Below, in pieces: positions 48,331 to 61,013 of a stretch of 64,000 nucleotides of DNA. The notes below the pieces were generated by a model, which ran no database searches, was not told where the DNA came from, and saw only the letters and a program-made list of their open reading frames with translations. The stretch covers positions 62,592,984 through 62,656,983 of the forward strand of contig NC_088300.1 in NCBI RefSeq assembly GCF_032854445.1. The letters run 5' to 3'. Positions within the stretch are counted from its first letter, which is position 1, and each line of letters begins with the position of its first letter. The stretch comes from Liolophura sinensis. Taxonomy: Eukaryota; Mollusca; Polyplacophora; Chitonida; Chitonidae. Both the position numbers and the translations under genes were made by a program.

Positions 48331-49836
48331 CTAATGGAAAAAAGTAACTGTGCATCACAGAAAATGGGACAAAACAAAAGATGTTTGAAAAGTTATAAAC
48401 CTAACCGTCAATAAACATTTAGCCAAGCATTTTTCATGAAATGTCATGTCACGTATCGCGCGTGGTACGTGCACTTCGTGTATAATGACATGACTCACAT
48501 TCTGCATGATGTTTGACACATGAAGTTCACACACCTGATTTCGAAAATTGAAGAACTGTTGATTATTCTTTAGCCTCTAAATGTTGTGGAAAACACGTTA
48601 ACTTCAACATAAACTATGCGTACAACATGCCACGGCTTACAGAAAATCAGCGTCTCCGCGCCGTGGGTATGCTGGAGATTGGAATGGCCCAGAATGAAGT
48701 TGCCAGACATTTTGGTGTCCATCGAAACACGATATCCTCTCTATGGCGACGTTTTCAACAGAATGGGAACACGAGAGATTTGCCCCGGTCCGGCCGTCCA
48801 CGTGTGACGTCACGTCAGCAAGACAACCATATTCGGCTGACCCATCTAAGGAATCGATTCCAGAGTTCCAGTTTGACTGCTCGGACCATTCCTGGCTTAC
48901 GCCCAATCAGTTGCAGGACTGTACGGAAACGACTGCGGGAGCGCAACATCCGGCCCAGACGTCCTGCCATACGTCCGATTTTGCTCCAACGTCACCGATA
49001 GGCACGTCTTGTCTGGTGCAGACAACATGTACGGTACAGGAGACAAGATTGGGATGGTGTTCTGTTCACTGACGAGTCGAGATTTCACCTGGACGGCTCT
49101 GATGGCAGGGCAAGGGTGTACAGACGTCCTGGTGAACAGTATGATGACGCGTGCGTTGTTCAACGTCGAGCGTTTGGTGGCGGCAGCGTTATGGTATGGG
49201 GAGGCATCACATCTCATGGGCGGACCCAACTTGTCATTGTGAATGGCAATCTGACAGGCCTGCGATACAGGGACGATATCATTCTGCCTCATGTGCAAGC
49301 GTTCATTCAAGGACATGGACGTAACATCACACTTCAGCAAGATAATGCCCGTCCACATGTCGCTCGTGTTGTGACGGATTTCTTGAGACAGCACAACATT
49401 CCGGTACTCCCTTGGCCAGCAGTTTCTCCTGACCTGTCCCCTATCGAGCACGCATGGGATGAAATGGAACGGCGATTACGTCAGGGCCCGAATCAGCCAT
49501 TGATGTTAGCTGATTTGGGACAAATGTTGCTTCAGACATGGAACAACATTCCCCAAGCTTTCTTCACTCGCTTAGTGTCGTCTATGCGTCGTCGTTGTCA
49601 AGCCTGCATCAACGCCAATGGTGGACACACACGATATTGAGTTTGTGAACTGACTTTTGACACCATATCTCTTCGAGGGCGTGTCATGATGCCTAGTGTC
49701 AAATCATAAAGATTTCGAGATTATCCTGTCAGCAGTTAAACAGTGATTAAACAGAATACGAAATATCATATTCTTATCTTAATTCATTAGAACATGGCAT
49801 AACTGCAGATGATGCACAGTTACTTTATTCCAGTAG
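48331..49836 (+). mobile_element. Tc1-like DNA transposon, about 1.5 kb
   Basis: The terminal inverted repeats are CTAATGGAAAAAAGTAACTG at 48331 and, on the other strand, CTACTGGAATAAAGTAACTG inward from 49836. Both continue TGCATCA, giving 27 bp with two mismatches. TA flanks both sides (48329-48330 and 49837-49838), as expected for Tc1/mariner insertion. The length of 1,506 bp and the single central transposase gene are normal for the family. Confidence 0.9.
48627..49640 (+). pseudogene. Tc1-like DD34E transposase with one premature stop
   Basis: A transposase cuts out and reinserts its own element by a DDE nuclease reaction. From the ATG at 48627 to the TGA at 49638-49640 there are 337 codons, the usual size. 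Residues 4-45 form the first helix-turn-helix (LTENQRLRAVGML, HFGVHRNTISSLW), GRPR is at 56-59, and a second DNA-binding half runs to about 110. The catalytic residues are D149 (FTDESRF), D239 (QQDNARPH) and E274 (SPIEHAWDE), with exactly 34 residues between the last two. The only break is TAG at codon 125 (48999-49001), with no frameshift, so the copy is dead but young. An out-of-frame ATG lies 11 bases upstream of the start. Confidence 0.93.
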
Positions 49837-49977
49837 TATAGATAAGCATGTTTATGAGGAGCTCGGTGTAAACATGTCAATCATTTGGCGAAAGACTTTC
49901 TTTTCGTTGGAAGGAGGGCCAGAAAAACATTTGCGCTCATACATATACCTGCAATGTCTAATCTCTGTGGTAATCTC

Positions 49978-50075
49978 TGAGGATTGTCGTGGGTTTACCC
50001 CGGGTTGTGCCAAGGTATGTTAAATGAAATATTCTTGAGCACGGCGTAAAACGCCAGTCAAATGAACAACTAATT
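49978..50075 (+). mobile_element. Truncated V-type SINE, plus orientation
   Basis: GGATTGTCGTGGGTTTACCC, then CGGGTTGTGCC, AAATGAAATATTCTTGAGCA and CGGCGTAAAACGCCAGTCAA follow the SINE 3' half. The head and part of the core are missing. Confidence 0.7.
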
Positions 50076-53000
50076 GGCAATTATGGTTTATTGGTGTCAA
50101 GCGGCACGGGAATTAAGTCATACAGGGTTTGATGAAGGAAAATAAGTTCACTTTTTCCTATTCTCAAAAGATAATTTGTTGACTTACATGTATATGCGTC
50201 AGTTTAGTAAGAAGTAAAAGTATACAATGCGTGTCTAGGTTAAGATGTTCACCTGTACATCATGTGAACCACGTGAAGGTCAGAAGTCAGGCAAGGGAAG
50301 CCACTTCGCGGGTTACATCTCCACGGGAGGCACGAGTTAGTGCAGGAACGTCTAAGGTCAGATAAGGCGTGTTCAGGTGGCAACCAAAAGGCGCACCATG
50401 ACGTCCCTTTGAAAAGGGGAGAAGCGTAAGAAGCAAAATGTCGAGAAGCAAAAAGTCATTCATCCCAAAATATAAGGTAGACGAGAAGTGAGGAATACAA
50501 TAAACATTCCGTTTGCACAAGAACATGAGATACCACAAGAAGGCGGCAGCACTTAATGAATGAAACTTCCTATCGTTGAAAGCACACCCGTATAGAGACT
50601 TACATCATGGAGAGTAAAACCAGAGTAGTGCCGACAGTGTGATATTTGGCAAATGGTCACACGCAACCGATGAAATATTGTCTATTGTAATTTTTCTTCC
50701 GGGTTTATTCCAACGCTCCATGTAAATGATTAAATAGTAGCAAATTACGCTCCCCTAGCACCTCTTAGGATGGCATAAACATCACTACTACACCGTCCCT
50801 CTGTCGAAATGTAGACTGTAAGTTATTTTCTTAACCTAGTCAATACATTATTTTTACTTAATTTTTACTGGTCTGCATGCTTTTAATTTATATCCATCCA
50901 TTACTATTCTATATACGGACCGAGTTATCACTCTTCTGTTGGAAGATGACCAGCTCTTGACTAGCGGTGTTTGGTGCGTTAGAATCCGGTTCCTGTTGGT
51001 ATAGGTGCAGCTTTTTTAGGCTTGAGGTTTTTAAGGTATTACTGATGAACGGCGGTGGTTTCCCCAAGTTTCTTTCTGGTTTCCTTCACCCATAAAACTG
51101 ACCGGCGCTTACTCGTGTAAACCAGTCCAAAAAGAATGCGTACTCAGTAAGCTAAAGAAAAGCACAAGAACCCAGACATTGGTATCAACAAGGCATACGC
51201 GACCAACGTGAAATTTACACATAAATATAAGCCTCTCAGAGGTTAGAGAAATTATCGCAAATTAGTATAGGTAATTAGATTACTTATAGGTTGCAATTAG
51301 AGAGGACAAGCTTAGATAGGAAGGTATGATGAAGTTCGTCATATATTCCAGGTATATATTCCCTACGCAAAGGCCATAGTTGCTAGTACTCGCCTTGTTC
51401 AAATGCTGATCCTCGGCTCCTCAGAAATATTCCGATTGAAAAAGATGAATACGGCATTGTGTTCCTGACTGGGAGGCCTGTGTGAAAACAAGCTTGTAGC
51501 AGCTGACGCTAGAGTTATTGGTGGAGTAACCGTGCGCTAGTTACTGATTGTACCAATCAATGGTCATGTCCCTCCGGCTAGGCCTGCGCTGCGAGAATTG
51601 AGCAAACAAAATGCCGCTTCTTCAAACACAAGACGTCAACGTCATAAATTTAAACTGAATGATAATTTCATAGGTGCAGTCTGCCGTTGATATGGCGAGC
51701 ATAAGGCGTAAAATTTATTCCTGCTGCACCACCTGGTTCTAAGATTTATTGGCAAAACGGCGCCCGTATTACCGACAGGAAGGGTAGAGGCAGTGACGCT
51801 TTGAGAATTCAAGTCCTCTTGGACTGGCCGCCTTCTCTCTTGGGATCAATCCGCGACGCACTGTCCCGCAAAACGCAAAGTGGTAGAAGTAACGTGCACA
51901 GCTTCAGAACTATACACGTGTACTAAGACCTTGACGAGCCCTAGCGTAGCCCACCTTAATTTACACTTTCATTGGATTGTATGTCACAAAGACAGTTTTC
52001 TAAGACAAAGTTTTCTACGCGACAGCTGCTTACTTCGACGTTACGTGATATTAGACAGCTACTTGTTGCATTTGTTTGCCTTTGCAACAGATGTATATGC
52101 CATAAGGAACCGGAACCGGAACTGTCACAAACGGAGATAAATATTACACCTTTACAGAAAAGAATGTATTTAGCATGAGCTCCAAACATATAATTGGGCA
52201 AATTGTGTAAGACGCCCTTTTTACTATACAAATGCATGGCCATATTGCACATCAAGAAGACCAAGCGGCCTTGCATAATCAGGAGGCCGTGGAAAAGGTC
52301 GATCCCTTTAATTGGTAAAGGGTGTCCGATGTCGTCGGTTGTTTGCGGAGATTAACAGTACTAAAGCTTCATTTATAGTCAGTAAATCTTTAAACTTGGG
52401 GAATATGCCCACAACAAAGGTGACACAAAGACGGAAATACCTCGTGACATTTAAGATATTTATTCCTGTAATGCAATAACGATTGATTTATTTAACATTT
52501 CTATGTTAAATGGCGTGATTAGACTGTATTATTATTGACTGCCTCACTTCTTCATATCTCTGGTCTGATTGAAAGACTAAGGTATATAAGCAGCTTTACA
52601 TATGCAAAAAAAAACCCAACTTTGGTGACACCTCAAAACATACCTCCAATCACTAAAGTGACCAATCGTGTGAAAGTAAACGGTATCGACGGGATAAAAC
52701 TACCGTACAGTATAAAGACAAGAACTTTCCATTCGATGATCAACAGGAATCAAAACACACAGTTTTAAATTCTGTAAAGTAAAATTCCAAATTTTACGCT
52801 TTAATGAACTCGCCATGTTACCAGGTTACAGTGATTCGATTGATGGTACGAGAGCCAGGATGGTCTACATTATGTACTTGAGGCAAATGCTGCGAAAAAG
52901 ACCAGTCAGTTATGTTGACGTTTTTACCGGCGGAATTGCCTACAAGAAGTGAAGTGCATTAGGTCTCTCATTTTGTTAAGACAAAAGAAGACCTTGCGAA

Positions 53001-53411
53001 ATTTAATAACATTGCGCAAGGCTGTAGTGATGTTATTATGTTGAACAAATTACTGGCAGTTAAGCGTATAATGCTCAGTCGGGTTGAGGACCCCATCCAT
53101 TTCGAGACGTGCCGGGTTACGAGTGGGCTTTATCAGGGATAATCTGTTCCCAGAACCGCGGGAGTTGATCTTACACAGGAGAGCCGTGTAAAGGAAGCTT
53201 CTACCCACTTCTGCTACACATAGCAGCCTGAAGCGCGCTTCTCGACACCGGACCCTTGTGGAGACAATAAAACTATCACACACAACGCCCAATTCCGCTA
53301 CAGACACTATAAGTCTTACATCTTAGTAGAGTAACCACTCGGTGTAGAAGGAAGACGTTCCCCGTGAAGCAGAGATTTTCGGTGCCGTGCCAAGAATAAA
53401 ACATTCCAATT
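50076..53411. other. Long non-coding stretch
   Basis: No frame has convincing protein character; the longest is 106 codons, minus, 51956-52276. A GC-richer patch lies at about 53090-53290, with an unassigned minus-strand frame. Confidence 0.5.
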
Positions 53412-54337
53412 TATCGTAAAATTTCGCCACGCTTAGTAAAATTACCTAAAATATAGCCAATTCTCGGCACAGTCAGTAAATTCACCAAACATAATGCCAG
53501 TTCTTGGTAAGGTCAGTAGTATTACTTAGCACAAATTAGCACAAACCAGTGAAAGCACACAGTTAACATATTGCCAAGTCTGGGCACAGTCAGTAGCATA
53601 ACATAACGCCAGTTCTCGGTAAGGTTACTTAGCATATGGCCAATTAGCACAAACCAGTGAAAGCACACAATTAACATATTGCCAAGTCTCGTCGCAGTCA
53701 GTAAATTCACCAAACATAACGCCAGTTCTCCGCATATGGCCAATTAGCACAAACCAGTGAAAGCACACAGTTAACATATTGCGAAGTCTCGGCACAGTCA
53801 GTAAAATCACCAAACATATGACCACTTCTCGGTGCAATGAGTAAAATTAACCAGTATATCGCCAATCCTCGGCACAGTCAGTAAAATCACTCAGTATATT
53901 GACAATTCTCAGTACAGTCAGTAAAATCCCTTAACATATCCCCAGTTCTCAAGACAAACCAGCGAAATAGCCCGATCTATCGCCAATTGTCGGTAGGGAC
54001 AATAGATTCCTAACATTTAGCCAGTTAACGGTAGAGACCAGTGAAACCAGACAATAATAAAATCACCTAAAATATCTTCAATTCTCAGCATCAACCAGAG
54101 AAGCAGCCCAGTCTATCGCCAGTACAGACGGTAAAATTTCCTAACATGTCACTTATTCTCGTTACGAACCAGTGAAACCACGCAATTAACATATCGCCAA
54201 TTTTCGGCACAGTCGGTAAAATCACCAAACATATCGCCAACTCTACCACTACAAAACAATGAAATAGCTCTATGTATCGCCGATTCTTCGTAGGGACAAA
54301 AGACAATTGAAACCAGACAATAGCAAAAACAACACTC
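53412..54337. repeat. Diverged composite satellite, about 40 bp units
   Basis: The main unit is CGCCAATTCTCGGCACAGTC followed by AGTAAAATCACCAAACATAT. A longer variant contains AGCACAAACCAGTGAAAGCA and CACAGTTAACATATTGCC and appears three times between 53530 and 53790. Later units are more diverged. The array abuts the next satellite with no spacer. Confidence 0.85.
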
Positions 54338-55310
54338 CACCTACTACTGACCACACACACCTATTACTGACAGCACACACCTACTACTGACACACGCCTA
54401 CTACTGACACACGCCTACTACTGACCACACACACCTACTACTGACACACGCCCACTACTGACCACACACACGTACTACTGACACACGCCTACTACTGACC
54501 ACACACACCTATTACTGACCACACACACCTACTACTGACACACGCCTACTACTGACCACACACACCTACTCCTGACCAGACACACCTATTACTGACCACA
54601 CACACCTACTACTGACACACGTCTACTACTGACCACACCCACCTACTACTGACACACGCCTACTACTGACCACTCACACTTATTACTGACACACCCCTAC
54701 TACTGACCACACACCCACATGTGATAGGATTAACACCCACATGTGATAGGCAGCACACACCTATTACTGACAGCACACACCTACTACTGACACACGCCTA
54801 CTACTGACCACACACACCTACTACTGACACACGCCCACTACTGACCACACACACCTACTACTGACACACGCCTACTACTGACCACACACACCTATTACTG
54901 ACCACACACACCTACTACTGACACACGCCTACTACTAACCACACACACCTACTCCTGACCACACACACCTATTACTGACCACACACACCTACTACTGACA
55001 CACGTCTACTACTGACCACACACACCTACTACTGACACACGTCTACTACTGACCACACACACCTACTACTGACACACGCCTACTACTGACCACTCACACT
55101 TATTACTGACACACCCCTACTACTGACCACACACCCACATGTGATAGGATTAACACCCACATGTGATAGGCAGCACACACCTATTACTGACAGCACACAT
55201 CTACTACTGACACACGCCTACTACTGACACACGCCTACTACTGACCACTCACACTTATTACTGACACACCCCTACTACTGACCACACACACCCACATGTG
55301 ATAGGATTAA
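54338..55310. repeat. Short-unit satellite with 400-420 bp higher-order repeat
   Basis: Basic units are CCTACTACTGACACACG (17 bp) and CCTACTACTGACCACACACA (20 bp). A larger block starts CTATTACTGACAGCACACA at 54361, 54761 and 55181, and the first two blocks each end with CCCACATGTGATAGGATTAA and CACCCACATGTGATAGGCAG. Block spacing is 400 and 420 bp, and the third block is shortened to about 130 bp. Blocks are far more alike than their basic units, so recent block duplication is likely. Confidence 0.92.
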
Positions 55311-58300
55311 TGCATACATTGGCTTCTGCTAAGAGCAGTAAAATTTCACAATTTCTCACTGAAATTCGTGGGAAATAGTGAAATGCTACATCCTACCTCC
55401 ACTAAAAGCACAGGAAAGCCAATTTATTAAAACCATCAGACCTTCAGTGGAATTTTAATATAGACAATTATCCCAGTTTCTTGGTAGGCCTGTAGAGAGA
55501 GTAGAATCATTCCACCCCCAACCGTTACAGACGAAATGTTCATTCCAGCCTGTCGTGGATTCATGGAACACGCAATACAGCACCCACGTATGGCCGAGAC
55601 GCCTTGTAGACAACAGGAAGGCTTCACCTATACGTCCAAATGCTCGTTAGGAGGATTTTGATAGTTTGGGTAATACCGTATCTCGGCCATGAGCTTTTGC
55701 CAGCTATCGCGAATGCCTTGTGTTTAATACGCTGCTTCCTCATTACTCCACTGCAGGTAACTAACGCCTTGCTAGACTGATAGCATGCATGACAGCTAAT
55801 TCCATGCTAACAAGGAATGCAAGAAGACGGCATGATTGATGAGAGTCTGAGCATATTACAGACGGAGTAATCTACGACATGTCTATACGTCCAGTTGTCT
55901 GGCCAGGGAAGACGTGGTCAACAGATCCCCAAGCTGTTAAAGGGAATCAGAAAACCAATATGCACAAGACGGCAATGGACATATAGAGCTTAAGCTCTCG
56001 CCTGACCCACATGTACTGAATAGATGGTAGAGGATACGTCTAATGAAACCATTAGCAATGAGTGTTTTTGTGAGTTGTTATTGTCCAGAGCGGGGGTTTT
56101 GTCTTTGAGTTACATTGGAAACTGGCATTTGTGAATTAAGAAAGCTTAGAAAGAATGTGGAAGCACTTGCTGAAATCTGGAGACCGCTAAATCGCTTCGC
56201 CGTCCGTAAAAACTGCAACCTGACTTAAAAATCGAATTACAAACCGGCTAAATTCAACACGTGATCAATGTATCAAACTACTTGAAAAGAAAATTAGCCA
56301 GCTGACCTAGTTTCCTTGACGATGACCTTTAGCGTACTTGCCCTATTGTTCACACACGCTACTTTTTCAGGCCATCCAGCCTACTTGATGCTTCACCCTT
56401 GAGCCAGGTCCACTTCACGACTTGTCAAATCCAATAAGGAGAGAATTTCCTGTCATTTCGCGTTTGTAAAGACCGTTCAGATATGCATCTCCCGCCACTT
56501 GCTTCAAAGGAAATGACCGTTATACGGTTATTCGTATAGAGCCTCCCTTAAGAGCATGCTCTAAGACAGCCTTATCGTTTGGCATCAAAACTGGTCATTT
56601 GGTGGAGGACTGCTTCCCAAGACAAGGCTCGCTAAGTGGCCGCTGTTTTTATGTTGATGTTATGGTTATGAAGTTATTGCTGGTTCAGTGGCGTGAAATG
56701 ACCAGAGATGGAATGGCTCCAATACAAACTAGCAAAATGGATGGCTGTCAGAAAGCTACTTGTTTGCATGAAGCGTATCTAAATGGGTGGGAGGAATGAA
56801 TTACAGCTGTTCCAGCGCACATGTTTGCACAGCCTGGGCTGCAGTCGGTAGTCGCCGCGTAGGGTTAGGCCACCATAATCGCCCGCCCCTCCACTATTGC
56901 CCAGTTTATTGGCCACATTACTGGGGGTTACTCGACGCGTGTATGGCTGATCCACCATCAGATTACAGAGCTATGTACAAGAGTCCGTTTGTAAACATCA
57001 GATGCGTTTTACTTATCAGTTAACACTCTACTCCTGTTCCAATCTAGACTTGAAACTCCACCCAATATTAGACGGCTGGCAAAGGCTAGCATGAAGTAGT
57101 GCGGTTATAGATAAGCTCACAAACTACATGTTGAGCACCTTATATTACTAATTCAGTGCAAGCATTTCAAATATTTCCAGCATACACTCCCTGTGCAAGT
57201 GCTCAATAACCGATATTAAACAAAATTCCAGAACACAGTTTATCTATACAAAGTCAGAATGCTACATTAGTTCAAAACCCTAACTGACTGATTAATATGT
57301 CATTACTGGGGAAAATTCTTTCCCACCCGAATACCTCTTCTCGCCGCCGAAACTGACATGCTTATGCCAATTGTCAATCCATAAAAAGTTTAAACGGAAA
57401 ACATGAAGAACTAATGACTTTTACAATTTACGAAATTAGAACGGAATCATATAAAGAGAATCAACAGTCTTCAGTGATGATGGAATGGCTTAGGGAATAT
57501 GTTTGAGGTGCATCAATTTACAAGTTGTCATTAATTCAAATATATATGTCAGATAGCAACTGTTCATATATTCAACACAGAGATTTTATTCCACACGATG
57601 TATAGACAAACCTATACCCTGGCCTAGGTGGAATTAGAAGATACTGTTTGAAGCAGATGCCCAGATATGTACTTACAACAGAATTGTATTCATCGTAAAA
57701 CTGAAGAAACTTACATTACATGTGTTTGATGAAAAACCCTTGACACAGTTGTTTTTGTAATAGCAACTTGTGGCGGCGAGTGAAATGGTCATAGAGCACA
57801 TTGGATGTAATAAATCCTACATGGCGAATTGTGTACAGGCCATATGCAGGGCTATTCCATACATTGCTATGCAAGTAAGGAATATCACAATATCGTAACA
57901 GAAATCATCTCTCTTGTCGTAAATTCGGGCCAAGGATTTGCAGTATCTTGCTGACTCTTGTGTTTGTGATTCCGCTTTATGAACAAACTGGTAACGTGAT
58001 AAACTTAAGCATTGTGGAATCTGACCTGGAACCGAATCTCCAGTGCTCGGAGAAAAGTTCCCTATTTGAGTAAATTATTTATTATTTGGCGCTTTGCATC
58101 GAACACAAAAATTTACATGTATCAGAGCCCTGGACGGTTTCCTGAGCCGACAAACCTGGAATGAACCGGACTGAATTCGAATAGAAGAAGAAAAGAAACA
58201 GAGCTGACAATTAAATAAAAAAAACTCGAGTAACGTGGATTCTATCGTGAACCCTATCTTTCAACTGGAATAATCTAGGATGCATCCACTTAAAAAATAT

Positions 58301-59025
58301 TAAAGTAGAAACAAGAAACGGAGTAAGCATATCATCTGAAAGATCATGGAAAATTATTTGAGCTAATTTTTAAAGTTCCATTCTCCTACTGGTTACACTT
58401 ACTTCATTTTTAGTTTTGTTATCGCCTGTTTTGAAACAAGGATAAAGACTAATTTTCATATACAAGCAATGATGAGCAACTGTGTATACATACAGGCTAC
58501 GATGGATAATAAAATCTACATCAGTAATGTACAGATATATTAATACAGTTCGACCAGCCTACTCAGTGTGACGTCAGCATTCTATCAGGTTGGTTGAGAA
58601 AATAAAATAAAGCTATGGCAAATGAATTCACGAGAGGAAAATTTTTAAATTTGTCAAGTGGATTCAGCTTCACATCTTGAGATATGTCAAGTTCCTGATT
58701 ACGGCGTTAAAATCATATCAAATAAAGAAAATAATCTGAATTTGTGACCTGACAATCGTTTTATTTTAACATCAGTTCGAAGAAAATTGTAAATATAAAA
58801 TGATGAGTCATTCAAAATTTTAAACTCCTGTGACATGGCAAAAACATAAGCCAACAAAAAGTAATGACCGAAATATTGGAAAAGTAAGGCGCAAAGTATA
58901 GTTTGCGATAAATTAAGGTTTACGATATTATGCATATTTAAGTACGTCTTTAAACCTGTGAAATCAATGACTTGAGAGTCTAGGGTATTGTGATAAGTAA
59001 GTATAAATCAGATTAATTTATAGTA
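55311..59025. other. 3.7 kb non-coding stretch
   Basis: Frames at 55436-55627, 56599-57023 and 58699-58935 have no recognisable domain. No repeats or RNA genes were seen. Confidence 0.5.
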
Positions 59026-59385
59026 TCAAATACTGCATACTCGTAACGGGACTGACCTGACGCTTCAAATACTGCATACTCGTAACGGGACTGACCTGAC
59101 ACTTCAAATACTGCATACTCGTGGCCTGACACTTCAAATACTGCATACTCGTAACGGGACTGACCTGACGCTTCAAATACTGCATACTCGTAACGGGACT
59201 GACCTGACACTTCAAATACTGCATACTCGTGGCCTGACACTTCAAATACTGCATACTCGTAACGGGACTGACCTGACGCTTCAAATACTGCATACTCGTA
59301 AAGGGGCTGACCTGACGCTTCAAATACTGCATACTCGTAACGGGACTGACCTGACGCTTCAAATACTGCAGAATCGTTACGGGGG
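59026..59385. repeat. 39/39/30 bp higher-order minisatellite
   Basis: The 39 bp unit is TTCAAATACTGCATACTCGT, AACGGGACTGACCTGAC plus GC or AC. A 30 bp version lacks ACGGGACTG. The order is 39-39-30, 39-39-30, 39-39-39 and a diverged end unit. All lengths are multiples of three, so a minus-strand frame (59013-59480, 155 codons) runs through with a repeating AVFEASGQSRYEY. A second minus-strand frame in another phase is also open. Confidence 0.95.
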
Positions 59386-60829
59386 CACACAACGCAAAAA
59401 TATGTTATTGACGGGTATGCTACAATAATGTCCCCGGACGAAATGTATTGTTTTAGCACATCTAGTTCCATTAAATTCATTAATGTTTATTACTTATGCC
59501 GTATATGTAAAACGCTACGTATAACTCTTAAATCTGCGTTGTGGCGGGCATGGCGAACTATGCTTAACTCGCTCAGGGCTAATGTCGGGTTTGGCGATTT
59601 GTCCTTTATCCGTAGAGTTATTTTCCTACATATAAACAATGTTGTTCACCCGGGGAAGCATAAAAACACTAGTACCCTATACTGAGCGAATCAGTCGGGG
59701 GAATGATAAGACGACATAGTTATTCGTCACTGTCCATGGCTTGTTACAGCCTGTTTCGCTTTAAACAAATTGATATCATCGGATAATCCATCGACCCCCA
59801 TACAAGGGGACGACCTTGTCCGGGCCGTGGGGTTGTGCCCAAGGAAGGGAGGGGCTCCGTCATCCGTTCTCCCCTCACGGATCGATGGCCAATGCGGCCT
59901 GGACGGCTCGAAGGAAGGGTGATAACATTATCAAGGTCAGTGATTAATAATGTGTCATTGGGATTGATAGAAAGACAAAGTTTTGATAGAAAAAGTCATA
60001 TAGCCATTGGTCAGTGTGTGGAGTAGACCCTTTTGAGTGCAAGTGTCTATAGATCTCACATCAAAGATAAGCAGAGGTAATAATATCCGACTGAACAGGC
60101 GCCAAATAGTACCGATTCGCGCAGATATCACGCGTTTGAATACTACGGCCTCAGAAGCCAATTATTTCCTAGAAACGGAAATATCCTGCTGCTCATTAAC
60201 TTCTAAACGGTAATAAGCTAAGTAATTAGCCGGACCCGCCTCTAGATATCAAACAGTACCGATTCTCACCGAACACTTAAGGTGGCATGAGTAAATCACA
60301 GCAAATTGTCTGTAAGTACAACGAACAGTGATTAACTCGAAGCTGAGTGTTACTTGCTTAACGGTGCCTTCTGTTGAGAGCAGTTGAGAGGGTGAAGGGA
60401 TGAAGTGGCTGGGGTTTAAGAGTAGTATACGAGCGTACCAGGTACCAAGTAAGAAAACCATCTTGAATGACCTTAATGAGTAGAAATTCAAAGACAAAAC
60501 GCCGAAGAGCAGCTCGGTCGTCAAGTTACTAACTATGCAGTATAGACGTAAACAACGTTTTGACAAAGCATCTCAAAAGCATATTTCATCTCCAAGCAAA
60601 CAGCATACCTGAATAGCAATAATGAACTAAGTGAAAAATTTGGCTGTTGGGGACGAGACGGAAACCCCAGAAAAATACCGTCTGGATAAGCAGCTATGGA
60701 TCAAAGAACCAATATCGGGGTTAAGGAATCAGTATCGTTGAGTTTATACAAAATTGTCCACAGACAACTTAAGAGGTACAAAGGTTATTATACTCAAAGT
60801 AGATATAAATGAGACTGATGAAAGCTTAC
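59386..60829. other. Non-coding, nothing recognised
   Basis: A GC-richer patch lies at about 59790-59930. Frames at 59428-60566 are short and without features. Confidence 0.5.
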
Positions 60830-61013
60830 CTACTGAGTTGTTGTAGTTGGCAGTAGCGCTGGGAATGGAAAAGGTGAGGTACGCTCGGCCGGTAGTCCAC
60901 TGTGCTGCCGCCCAGCCTAGATCGATCCGAGCTATTTCATTCCCACTTCTCACTTTTCTGGTGCCGGCTTCACAGCGCCCCCTGGTCGTCTCAACTTCAC
61001 GGATATCCGAGCG
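60830..61013 (-). CDS. Possible internal exon, unrecognised protein
   Basis: On the minus strand a pyrimidine-containing stretch ending CTGTAG precedes 61013, and CAGTAG is followed by GTAAGC at 60829. These are good acceptor and donor signals. Between them 61 codons stay open, starting in phase 0 and leaving one extra base. Visible stretches include RCEAGTRKVRSGNEIARIDL, GWAAAQWTTG and RAYLTFSIPSATANYNNS. I recognise no domain. It may belong to a gene extending outside recognisable exons, or be chance. Confidence 0.28.

Noticed and set aside
48616-48807. Alternative 63-codon start of a transposon gene
   Set aside because: This ATG is out of frame with the transposase, which starts at 48627 and aligns with the family.
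58065-58180. V-type SINE remnant near TTATTTATTATTTGGCGCTT
   Set aside because: The resemblance is limited to the AT-rich tail and a few bases; no core block is found.
59790-59930. GC-rich patch as rRNA or tRNA gene
   Set aside because: No cloverleaf or recognisable rRNA segment could be drawn by eye.
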